Source: Erythrophleum ivorense | Lineage: Eukaryota; Streptophyta; Magnoliopsida; Fabales; Fabaceae | Assembly: GCA_026724425.1 (NCBI GenBank) | Contig: JAIUCV010000004.1 | Span: 1,374,001 to 1,438,000, forward strand | DNA length: 64,000 nucleotides | Reading direction: 5' to 3' | Shown: positions 23,301 through 33,049 of the stretch, piece after piece | Layout: each line of letters begins with the position of its first letter | How positions within the stretch are numbered: position 1 is the first letter of the stretch | Notes under the pieces: generated by a model | Told to the model about the DNA's origin: nothing | The model's database searches: none | The model's input: the letters and a program-made list of their open reading frames with translations, nothing else | Position numbers and translations under genes: made by a program

Positions 23301-23808
23301 GTTAGGTCCCTTCTCAACCCTAGTTTTGTGAGTTTCTCTTATTGAAAGCTGTTATCATGCTTAGGGTGCTACAGAGAAAGACCTATCCAAATCACATTGG
23401 ACTGTGGGATCAAGTACATTCTGCTACAATGATTAAATCAGGTATGTTTTTGTTCTTATTGACTTAAAGTAGTGTTCTAAATAATATACAAGTGATTAAT
23501 TATTATTTTTGTTTTAATCAAAGTAAAATAACATAAAGATTTTTGTAAGAAATACTATATAATATAAGCTTTAAACTTATGCAATTGCCACATAATAGTG
23601 TTTGAAAAATAAGGATTACAATTATTCTATCGCTACATGGTGCAATTTCTATTTTTAACAAAACCTGCTATATCTAATTATGAGTTCGAGAATTTTCTTG
23701 TTCATAGATGCTATAGATAGACTAAATAAAATTAGAGAGTGAACATAACAAAGTTCAAGAATAGAGCACTTAAATCATAATATTATACAAAATCTATTTC
23801 AATGTTAT
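23301..23808. other. 3' flank of DUF247 gene
   Basis: No gene or repeat recognised. On the minus strand this is the 3' untranslated side of the DUF247 gene. No strong AATAAA signal was seen close to the stop. Confidence 0.5.
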
Positions 23809-25047
23809 TTAAAGGATAGAAAATATAGTTTGAATAAAGGTGAGAATGAGGAGTACAATTGCAGCAGTAGAGGCAACAGTTTGCCAAGGTGTCCTACAAT
23901 AATCACGTTTCAAAGTTGCCTTCTTCTTGTGCCAAGGATCTTGATAAAAGTGATTCAACTTTTTGTAGATAACAAGATATTCAGAATTGAAATTCACTTG
24001 AATCATATTTTTCCCAAGGCCGTTAAATACTCTAGTAACATTGCCTGTATCACCGAGATAGTTGCAGATTATTTCCTTATGAATGAGGATATCCACATCT
24101 TTATTTGTGTCGATTAGGCAATCCAATACAAGAGCATAGTCAGTAATATAAGATGCATAAGGATAATGGCAATGCTCTAAAGCTATCATATTACGAAACA
24201 AAATTTCTGTAGCATCTAGTACCAAAATCTGTGGGACCTCAAGAACACACCCTGACAATTTCAAGTCTAGTAAGCAGTTGCTTGTGCTTAACTTAAACTT
24301 TACTCCTGCTTCTTGTAACTTTCTTGCATTGTATAAAAGAACATTGCCTCCAGCCTCTAGGAATGAATGCCTTGGAGGTTTCATTCTTTGTAAGTGAAAT
24401 AATCTAAGAAGATCTGTGAAGTGCTTTATCGTATTATTAGTAGGATTAGGTTCCAATTTTTGTTTGTTAAAAGAGTCAAAAAAGTTATATGTGAGCTCAA
24501 GAAATGAAGGGATGTTACCTCGAAGGTTAAAGGGAAATGCTTGGTTGAAGAGCTGTTCAAGAAAAAAGAATGGAAGTTGATTCTCAAGTAAAAGCAAATC
24601 CTTAATTATAGTGTTCACCAGCCATAATTCTGATAGCATATCATTCATTAAATTCTTCTTATAGGTCTTTCTGAAGAGTTCAATTATGAAACCAGCATCC
24701 ACTAATATCACCTTGACAAGTCCCTTCTTGTCAAGTTTGATGTTTTCTGAATAAGAAGCACGAACCGTTGGTTCTAATTGTTGCACAAAGCTTACCAAAT
24801 TGTTTAAGCTAGTCATAGCTTTTTTGGTAAATCTTTTGAAGTATATCTTTTTGTGCCCTTCCATCTCTTGTAGCTTGTCGTTGCCATGATGAAAAGGGCC
24901 AATCGAAACAGCTATTGGGGTGTAAGAGTCTTCTCTTGGCTTACGGATCTTAGGGGGCACCCTGTAAATACAACGTGTAGATGACAAGGGACCATCTTCG
25001 CTATGCTCGATGATTGCTTTAATCTCAATGATCACATCATCTTCCAT
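23809..25047 (-). CDS. DUF247 (UPF0481) plant protein with C-terminal membrane anchor
   Basis: The 412-residue single-exon frame has the full family architecture of plant DUF247/UPF0481 proteins (At3g47200-like, usually 400-550 residues). The N-terminal block is IYRVPPKIRKPREDSYTPIA through SIGPFHHG and EGHKKIYFKRF (about residues 27-75). It is followed by the acidic D-AGFIIELF segment, the LLLLENQLPFFFLEQLF motif (about 150-166), the LLRLFHLQR-H-F and A-KLQEAGVKF region, the ALEHCHYP-SYITDYALVLDCLI segment, and a C-terminal hydrophobic span (residues about 388-411) predicted to be a membrane anchor. The start is supported by the family N-terminus and the absence of an upstream in-frame extension. 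Molecular function of most members is unknown; some grass members control self-incompatibility, which I do not infer here. No neighbours suggest an operon or cluster. Confidence 0.93.
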   Translation of the reverse strand: MEDDVIIEIKAIIEHSEDGPLSSTRCIYRVPPKIRKPREDSYTPIAVSIGPFHHGNDKLQEMEGHKKIYFKRFTKKAMTSLNNLVSFVQQLEPTVRASYSENIKLDKKGLVKVILVDAGFIIELFRKTYKKNLMNDMLSELWLVNTIIKDLLLLENQLPFFFLEQLFNQAFPFNLRGNIPSFLELTYNFFDSFNKQKLEPNPTNNTIKHFTDLLRLFHLQRMKPPRHSFLEAGGNVLLYNARKLQEAGVKFKLSTSNCLLDLKLSGCVLEVPQILVLDATEILFRNMIALEHCHYPYASYITDYALVLDCLIDTNKDVDILIHKEIICNYLGDTGNVTRVFNGLGKNMIQVNFNSEYLVIYKKLNHFYQDPWHKKKATLKRDYCRTPWQTVASTAAIVLLILTFIQTIFSIL

Positions 25048-25130
25048 CTATCAAGTTTGATTTAGAAAGTAATTAGCAAATTCATAAGCAAGATAAAATG
25101 TGGAACATAAGCTTCTGAAATCTAACTTGT

Positions 25131-25140
25131 GTTTTTTATA
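25131..25140 (-). promoter_or_regulatory. Candidate TATA box of DUF247 gene
   Basis: TATAAAAAAC on the minus strand lies about 85-93 bases upstream of the ATG at 25047, a usual distance for a plant promoter with a short 5' UTR. Not tested for a 5' UTR intron. Confidence 0.55.
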
Positions 25141-25637
25141 ATAACTGAATAATTTTGCATTTTCCATATAATTGTGATTTTAGTTATTGCGAGCAAATAC
25201 AATTTTGACGTATAGCTTAATTACGCAACCCAATTCATCATTTTTGATTCACTCTTATTGGTAACAACTTTATGGTTCATGCTGGAAATATCTATCAAAT
25301 TTGACTTGAAAATTTAAATAATTAGCACTGGACTAAACTAACAATAATTAGCATTAGACCATTTGACCCCCCAAAAAAAAAGCATGGAATGGATTTTTAT
25401 TTTTTTAAAGACTAATTTGTACTCACACAAATTTTTAATAACTAAAACTATATAAGACCGAACGGACTAAGAATTTAGGAATTAAACATTAGCAATCTTA
25501 CAATTTGTATAGCAAAAAGAAAGTAAACAAAATAAGAAAAGCCTTCTCAATTGGAGGAGAGTATGTGATGCAATACTTTTTCTTCGAAATGATCGGAGGT
25601 GGAATCTGTAGAATGGTTTCTGTTGGGAGGATGGAAT
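25141..25637. other. Upstream region of DUF247 gene
   Basis: AT-rich non-coding sequence with homopolymer runs. No other gene recognised. It presumably holds promoter elements of the minus-strand gene. Confidence 0.45.
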
Positions 25638-26173
25638 TTTATTTCTTCAGGACTCTCATTGTTCGAGCGTTTCTGCTTCATTTCCGCCATCTACCAAATT
25701 TTTCCGTGAAAAGAATCTCAGTTTGTGCTCCTCTTGCGTTTCACTCTCTATGTTTAGGACTTCATATATAGAAGCAAGAGCCAAGCCTTTTATGGTGTTC
25801 AATTATTGAGGGCTGACAGTTGGGGTTCTACCAAGTAGATATTTTATAGAACAAATTTGTTTTTTTCTAAACTAAATATTTTTTATAGCCAATGATAATT
25901 AAGATGGTTTATCATTGCTGAATGTGTTCATGGCTTAAAGGTCTTCAAGTCGATCAGCGCGTGACAAGATAATTTAGATGACCATAAAATTCATCAATAA
26001 TTGGCAAAGTAAAGGAAGCAAATGACTAGCTGGATGTTTTTTTTTTCTAACTTTTATTTTAATATTATTTGTTGTATATTAAAATTTTTAAATTTAGAAA
26101 ATTAACTATTTATATTAATTAATGAACATAATCATTTGAATTCACTTAAAATGATTCAATATTTATCTTGCCA
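25638..26173. repeat. Copy A of a ~0.55-kb tandem duplication
   Basis: Colinear with 26190-27790 after removal of the inserted 1-kb element: TTTCTGCTTCAT then CCATCTACCAAATTTTTCC (25671-25700), TATTTTTTATAGCCAATGAT (25879-25898), TCTTCAAGTCGATCAG (25942-25957), TTCACTTAAAATGATTCAAT (26141-26160). No product recognised in the short open frame at 25505-25771. Confidence 0.88.
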
Positions 26174-26379
26174 TATTTTACTAAAGTGATTGCATTTCTT
26201 CAGCAGTCTGTATTCAAGTGTTTCTGCTTCATATCTGCCATCTACCAAATTTTTCCTTGAAAAAAATCTCAGTATGTGCTGCCTCTTGCGTTTCTCTCTT
26301 TATTTTTAGAACTTCAGATATAGATGCAACAGTTAAGCCTTTTTTTATTTTCAATTAATGAGGGTTGACAATTGGGACC

Positions 26380-27379
26380 TCTGAAGCACCGGTACGCAAA
26401 AATGGCCATCGTACCTGTACCGGATACGTATCCGATATGGATACGCGTACCGTACGGGTACAACCGTATCCCGTACATTTCGTTTTCATCCGTACGTTCC
26501 CGAAACATTTTTTCCGTACCAAAACGTTTCAAAACAGCTGAGAAACGGCTCCAATACGGCTGAGAAACGGCTCCGAAACGCTTGAGGTTAAACGCATCCG
26601 TTTCACTCGTCCGTCTTTACTTCCCCTTGCGTTGTCTCACTCGTCTGAAGACTGAAGCTCGACTCCTGCCGCTGCGTCTCGCGTGCATCGTCTTCTCCGG
26701 CAGTCTCCTCCTTCCGTCGTCTGCGTCTCGCTGTGCGTCGTCTTCTCCGGCGGTCTCCTCCTTCACTTCCCCTCGCGATTCTTGCTGTGTCGTCTCACTC
26801 GTCTGAAGACTGAAGCTCGATTCCTGCCGCTGTGTCTCGCTGTGCGTTGTCTTCTCCGGCCATCTCCTCCTTCCGTCAAGTGCGTCTTCTTCGGCTGTGA
26901 GGTCTGCGATTTCGTTTTGTGACTGTGTAGATTTGAGATTTTGTAATTTGTATGTTTCTGTGACTTTGTGTTGAGTTATGACCTGCAACTTCAAGTGTAA
27001 GGTGCAATGTAATTTCGAGGAACACGTAATTGCTCAATGGCTTCAAGTGTAAGGTGGATTTGGGTATTTGGTAATTGAGGAGCAATTACGTGGATTTGGG
27101 TATTTGGATTATTGTTGTCTGCTAGTTATTATTTCACTAAAATTGGGTTTGGGTGAAGTTTGAGGACGTTTGTAATTTGTGATATTATTTATGCTAGCTT
27201 ATTTATAATTTATTTTATTTTTTTAATGTTTTAGTTTCTTGAATGTATATATATAATTATATATATTATATATATATATATATTCCCGTACCCGTATCCT
27301 AAAATTTTAAAAATTGCCGTATCCCACATATCGTGTCGTGTCGTACCCGATACGCGTACCCGTATCGGTGCTTCATAGG
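26380..27379. mobile_element. hAT-like non-autonomous TIR element, 1000 bp
   Basis: Flanked by an exact 8-bp duplication TTGGGACC (26372-26379 and 27380-27387), the length made by hAT transposases. The pre-insertion site is visible in copy A of the tandem duplication. The left end reads TCTGAAGCACCGGTACG, and the right end on the minus strand reads CCTATGAAGCACCGATACG, giving terminal inverted repeats around TGAAGCACCG. Subterminal zones are packed with GTACCG/CGTATC palindromic words. The core (about 26590-26890) is GC-rich with internal repeats, and there is an AT-rich TATATA run at 27246-27285. No transposase is encoded. Confidence 0.85.
26635..26900. repeat. GC-rich internal repeat in the hAT-like element
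   Basis: The stretch beginning TCTCACTCGTCTGAAGACTG occurs at 26635 and again at 26793 (158-base spacing), each followed by AAGCTCGA and CCTGCCGCTG. The word GTCTTCTCCGGC recurs at about 26689, 26738 and 26847. Open frames on both strands here are a result of the absence of AT-rich stop codons, not gene evidence. Confidence 0.8.
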
Positions 27380-27790
27380 TTGGGACCCTACCATACCAAG
27401 TAGATGTTTTATAGAACAAATTTTGTTTTTCCAAATTAGATATTTTTTATAGCCAATGATAATTGAGATGGTTTGTCATTACTGAATGTGTACACGGCCT
27501 AAAGGCCTTCAAGTCGATCAGTGCGTGACAAGGAAGATAATTTAGATTACCATAAAATTCATCAATAATTGGCAAAGCAAAGAAAAAAAATGGCTACCTT
27601 GATGCTTATTTTTTAATTAAAAATATAACTTATCAAAAAATTTATTATTTAAATTTTTATTTCAATATTATTTTATGTATATTAAAATTTTAAATTTATA
27701 AAATTAGCTATTTATACAGGTCATATTATTTAATTAATTAATCAACATAATAATTTAAATTCACTTAAATTAATTCAATATTTATCTGAT

Positions 27791-28875
27791 TAAACATATT
27801 TTGTTTTGCAAAATGATAGTAAAAATTGAAAAGATCAAAAGCAGTTGTTAATTAGATTAATTAGGAAAGCGCCATCTTGGCTGCCTAAAATTCTCCCCCT
27901 TCATTTTCAGCTACCTAACACTCTCTCATCAAATACATTGACCCATCATGTCCCCTTCATCTCTCCCCATGATCTCTCATCATCTACCATCATATGCATG
28001 GTCTGCTTTATTTTCCTCTTCACATGCATATCCACTCAAATTTCTCAAATCACTACCTTTTCTAATTCATTATCTTACATCGACCAACCCCACTTCTCAA
28101 TTGGTTCTATCATTAACGCACGTACATGCGCGGCTGGGAAGACATTTTATCAGTAAGTGTTAAATACTATAATTAATTTAATCCCTCTTCCTCCCATCTG
28201 CTCGTTTACTTTTGTCTTTCGTCAAATCAAGTCAACTAGACGTGCATTTCTTTGTCTCATTATTATTTTTAATTCTTTTTATTAATAATAAGAACGGGGT
28301 TACGGGAAAACATGACCCACTAGCCTACAAAGCAAATATTGACGATAATTTTTTTTCTTTTTTGGGAAAGGGGGTTTAGGATTACATGAATCTATTTTCA
28401 AGTCATATACACTCTCTTTTACTTATTTGTTCATTTATTTTATTAATATAATTTTGTTTGTTTATTAGGATAAAGATTCATATATACAGCTACCTTTTTT
28501 TGAAATATCCTAGACAGATCCCTTGGATGAGCTAGACAAATTCTTAGCGCAAAATGTCAAATTATTGTATTCAATATGCTTTACAATAATTATTGGTTTC
28601 GGTTATAACAACCAAAATTGAAAAGTCAAATATTTTGAAAATTTTTAATTAGTGATTTAATAATTAAGAAGCTGTGCTCTAGTCTTTAATTATTGAAGTT
28701 GAAATCAAGAGTAAAAATTTTAAATTTTCTAAATATGCAAGAAATAAAAAAAATATTTGATAAACATTAAAATTCGAATATTTTAACCACGAGATACATG
28801 TGATGGTACTGAATTTTAGTACAACATTAATTGTACATTAAATATTTCCGGCAGACTGAGTAAGTGACGAGACAA
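27791..28875. other. Anonymous AT-rich sequence
   Basis: A pyrimidine-rich zone at 27870-28110 opens overlapping short frames that resemble no family I recognise. The remainder is AT-rich with no gene, RNA or repeat end. Confidence 0.5.
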
Positions 28876-29010
28876 ATAATAAAAGTCTTAAATTGGCTAC
28901 TGGGGGACGTTGCGGGAGACAGAAATCATAAATATATTAAATTAGCTATTGTTGGCCGTTGCCGGAGACAGAAATCATAAGTACATTAAATTGGCTATCG
29001 TTGGCCGTTG
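28876..29010. repeat. 49-bp tandem repeat, about 2.7 copies
   Basis: The word TTAAATTGGCTAC/T starts at 28888, 28937 and 28986, exactly 49 bases apart, each followed by GTTGGCCGTTGC-like and GGAGACAGAAATCATAA words. The third unit is cut short after GTTGGCCGTTGC. Confidence 0.92.
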
Positions 29011-30879
29011 CAGCTAGTTGTCAATAGTCAATAGGCTCTCACAAACCAAGGGTTGTTTTAGGGTGCGAAGATTCTCATCATATTGACAGCCATCATGACC
29101 GTTCAAATGTGAAAAAAAAAAATAATTTTATTTCAATATTTTTTATTTTCAAATTTACAGTACCCTTTTACAAATAAATCATCCAATCATCGCTAAAGAA
29201 AAGTTGCACCCTATTTTAGGTGCGTTATTGAGATATATATACATATATTATAAAATAAAATAAAATATTAATATATAAATTATTTAAATATATACTTTTT
29301 TTAATACTACAGAATATGTTATTTTGTATTGTAGAATTTTTTTTTGAAATTATGACAGTAGTATTTTATGCTTTTTTAAAAATTTTGTAAATGTAGAGAC
29401 TCTATATATATATATATATTGAAATATGCAGAGTTATAGGTTCTGTGTTTCTATATATATTTTTTTATATTTTTGTAAATTTAAAGAGATATTTGTATTT
29501 TCTTAATTTTTAGGCCTTATATAAAAATTTTTTTAATTTGAGGGATAGCTTAAGTTATATAATTTAATTTTTGTAAATGAAAAATAAAAATATTTTTAAA
29601 ATTTAATATTTTTATTTATAAAAAATTTAATTTAATATATTTTTTAAAAATATTGTTTATATAAATGTAATTTTTAAGTTTTAATTAATTTTTTTAAAAT
29701 ATTACTTATTGAAATTAAATAATAACTTTATATATATATATATATATATTAATAAATTTATTAATTGATTATAATGTATATTGATATTGACTTAATAAAA
29801 AATAATAAGTATTTTACAAAATAGATTTAAAAGCATAATTGAATAATATAAAAGTAAAAACAAAGAAATATAGACATTGAAATAGATGAAGAAAAAAAGA
29901 AAAATAATAATATTAGCAGTCATCCATAATGGTTGCCTAAAGCATTCCTTTTATTTGTCATAGTCCACGTTGTTCTAACTATTATTTCTCTTGTTCTTCG
30001 TCATCTGTAGCATCTTTTTTTTTTTTCTTTGAATGATTCACTTTCCACCCGATTATAAATATGTTAAGTTAAGTTCCTTTTAGGGGACTAAATAGGTAAA
30101 ATTAGTTAATTTGAGGTTAAAAAGTCCTATTATGGTTGGTATGAGATCCTTATTGTTTGAAAGAAGTATTTGCATGGTCAACACTAAATGCAAATGGATC
30201 TATAAATATTGACATTAATGATACCCTACTAGATTGCACATATTGTGCTATTGGTGTGGAAAATGATAACTTTATATAAATAGATGGAATCATTAATAGT
30301 GTATAATGAGAAGGTGCAAAGAAAGATAAACTAATACCTCCAACATCTTTAAATGATGAAAAGGAAGAAGAACTGACATCTCCACTAATTGTCTATGCTG
30401 AAACTAAAGAAGGACCAGCACATGCGAAATCTCCTTGCATGGGGGCTATTGTGAAGGATGATATAGCACACTTGCATGAGCTCCACCAATATCAACACCA
30501 AACATTAGTTCCCTAAATGAAATGAATCCATGGGCTCTCTTTCTTGGTCTCGCTTACAGCTCTAGAAGTATGAGTAAATTAGGTGTTAATGGAGTCGATT
30601 AGGAGATGAACACATTTTGATGTTCACCTAGAATGCACAATATGATTGGGATATTGCTGCTTGCCCTTTGCCTTAAGTTCCCATAACTAAGAATTAGAGT
30701 ATCAATGATAACAAGCCTGTATAAATCCTCCAACATATTAGCCTATGAAATGAAAAATTGAATGTTAAAAGTTTGAGTAGCATAAATATATGTAGAAGGA
30801 GGAAAAAATGTCAAGATGAAAATTAGGTAAAAATCATATCACAAAACCTTAAGAACTATTAATAGGATAGATCCACCAT
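29011..30879. other. AT-rich low-complexity and anonymous sequence
   Basis: 29200-29850 is extremely AT-rich with TA runs (29403-29420 and 29731-29750). From about 30040 the composition normalises. This part lies 3' of the PMD relic on the minus strand and may be decayed MULE sequence, but I see no protein match or terminal inverted repeat. Confidence 0.45.
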
Positions 30880-32190
30880 CACATATGTCACTAATGTCAA
30901 TGCATGTAATCCAACATGCAATTTAGAGGTCCATCCTCAAGGTTGTTTTGGGCCACCACTTGAAGCCATGTTGAAACAAACATTATATACTCTTGCTGTC
31001 AGCTTGTGTAAACCTTTCTTCTTAATTGATATGTGTGCAACAATACTATGCTAAATGGTTTTTTAAGGATATCCTACACCCTACAAAACTAGTAGACAAA
31101 GCAATTAGTGTGATGCTACACGACTATCCAAAAGTATAATATAGAGACAAATGCACGTTATACATCAGGCATTACTAAGTAGTATTTAAAAATTAGTTAG
31201 AGGACACCTGATGAGTCGTATGAGAGCCAAATTACCTATATAAAAAAATATTAATTTGTGCCAAAATCATAACATGAAAAAATAGGTAAATATTTAACCA
31301 TAAGCCTCATCATCCTTTATTTGATCTAGTAATATCCTATACTACCATAAAGCTTTTGGGGTTTGCCGAGGATGCTATGGGACATACTGTTATCTATGGA
31401 GGATGTGAGAACACATGTTGGTTTATGTATCATTGACAAGCTTGAATTTGTACAAAATTATTAGTTTATACCTAAAGTCTAGTTGGGGTCTGATGGGATA
31501 GATAACAATTTATGGGTCAAATTGTGAAGGTCTTCATGAGCAAGGTGGAGGAATTGATCTTATACCCATAGGTGAAACAGAATCAGACAATCACCTATGT
31601 TAATCTTGTTATAATGGGTGCATTACACATTTTTCTATATAAGTGGGCTAATACAGTTGAACCCTAATTGTAGTGACCAACCTCCTTAAAGTCAGCAAGC
31701 AATGGAAGGTACATCAACATTACTTTATGTCTAGTCCATTTGGCATTAGGTACCACCAATTAAGCATATGATGTATACACATATAAATTATCGAACAGTA
31801 TTGTCATCTGTGTCATCTAATAAGTTCCCAAATGTTTATGCAAGTTAGAAAATGTTCAACCTTTATCCATTTAATGTTCACTATAATGGTGTAACACCTA
31901 ACAACTCTTTACAGACAACTAGCCAATTATAGTTTATCCGTCCAGATACTACATCTTTTGTGCAAGGTAGACCTAACTGTATAATAGCATCTTGGAGTAT
32001 AAGCATACACTTGCCTCTAGTAAGGTGGGAAGTGTGTATCTTTGGTTGTGATCTCTCAACAAGGGCTGACATAAGTGTGATATTGAAATTGAAATGTTCA
32101 TGTCTTGAGATGCCGTACAAACTAACATGTACAAGGTATGCAACACATGCAAGAGGGGGATCAGATGTATGATCTTCTTCCGTGATTCAC
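30880..32190 (-). pseudogene. Plant mobile domain (PMD, aminotransferase-like) protein relic
   Basis: On the minus strand, 31881-32120 reads through SALVERSQPKIHTSHL then GKCMLILQDAIIQLGL and NWLVVCKELLG. This is the conserved start of the PMD family, normally built on WRPETHTFHLP-like and GECTITL-DVA-LLGLP-like sequence. Further down, with several stops, CVYIICLIGGT, a YLPLLADL-like stretch and the THYNKINIGDCLILFHLWV segment follow in the family order (to about 31550). Below that the match fades; the lower bound is approximate. PMD proteins occur both as host gene regulators (MAIL1/MAIN) and as cargo of MULE and gypsy elements. Next to the MULE transposase on the same strand, the element origin is more likely. 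Confidence 0.78.
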
Positions 32191-32635
32191 CATGTGCATA
32201 AAAATTATATCTTCTTGCACCATTGCATTGATGGAATGCTCATAAATTTAGTTAAACTAACAATAAACAGCCAAGGAAATTTTTAATTTACCTTTCCTTG
32301 CCAAATAGCTTGGGAGACATGGCAACATTGTAAGTATAATAAAAAATTGTCCTCTAGTTTTGGATTGATAATGCTGTGGCGATTATCCATCATGGGTTGC
32401 AGAAATTGAAATATCTATCATAAATAATGCAACATATATACATGTAGTAAGCAATTAATTTTCTACCATGTCAATAATTCAACAGATATATACATCATAT
32501 GCAATTCGTATGTATATTTTATCCTATTAGTAATTCAAAAACCTATAATTAATAAGTCAATTCAATTCAAATATAAGTGATATATTAATTCCATGCAATT
32601 TCATGTAATATCCAATACAATTCTACAACTATGGC
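32191..32635. other. Spacer between PMD and MULE transposase relics
   Basis: AT-rich with no recognisable gene. In the minus-strand sense this would be the region between the transposase stop and the PMD start. Confidence 0.45.
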
Positions 32636-33049
32636 TATATGCATAGCTGACAAAAAGGGAATGTGACATGATTATGTCTAGTCTATCTACATAGCCCACA
32701 CCTTTTGTTGTTCTAGGCCTTTCTTGCCAATCCATCTCATTTCATATTCATGAGGACTTGGGTCGACCTTTATCACAAATCATCGAAGGATTGGGGACCA
32801 ATTGAGGTCTACGCTTACGAGGCCAATAAACTTCCCCATTAGGCAAAACTTAGTCTTGCATACATTAAGTATAATCTCAAACTAGAAGACATTGTGCACA
32901 AATTGTAGCATACCAATATAGATCTTGGCACATGCTACAAAGACGTGTTGATAAGGATACTTTTGGAGCTAAAACGCATTGTAGTCACATGTCCAGTTTG
33001 TAAGATTAGCCTTACAAATTTGCCTATACTTTTTGTTGAAGAGGTTATA

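Larger units (their letters stand above)
26190..27790. repeat. Copy B of the tandem duplication, interrupted by a hAT-like element
   Basis: Same landmarks as copy A in the same order and orientation, e.g. GCCATCTACCAAATTTTTCC (26237), AGCCAATGATAATTGAGATG (27451) and TTCAAGTCGATCAGTGCGTG (27508). The inserted element lies at 26380-27379. Confidence 0.88.

Noticed and set aside
26582..27085. Overlapping frames on both strands in the GC-rich stretch as a gene
   Set aside because: Low stop density from base composition, internal 158-bp repeats, no family match, located inside a TIR element.
27845..28163. Overlapping 103- and 71-residue frames as a small secreted protein gene
   Set aside because: The pyrimidine-rich composition explains the open frames; no signal-peptide cleavage context or homology was recognisable.
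28876..29010. Short regularly spaced repeats as a CRISPR array
   Set aside because: The units are directly adjacent tandem copies without variable spacers and the genome is a plant nuclear one.
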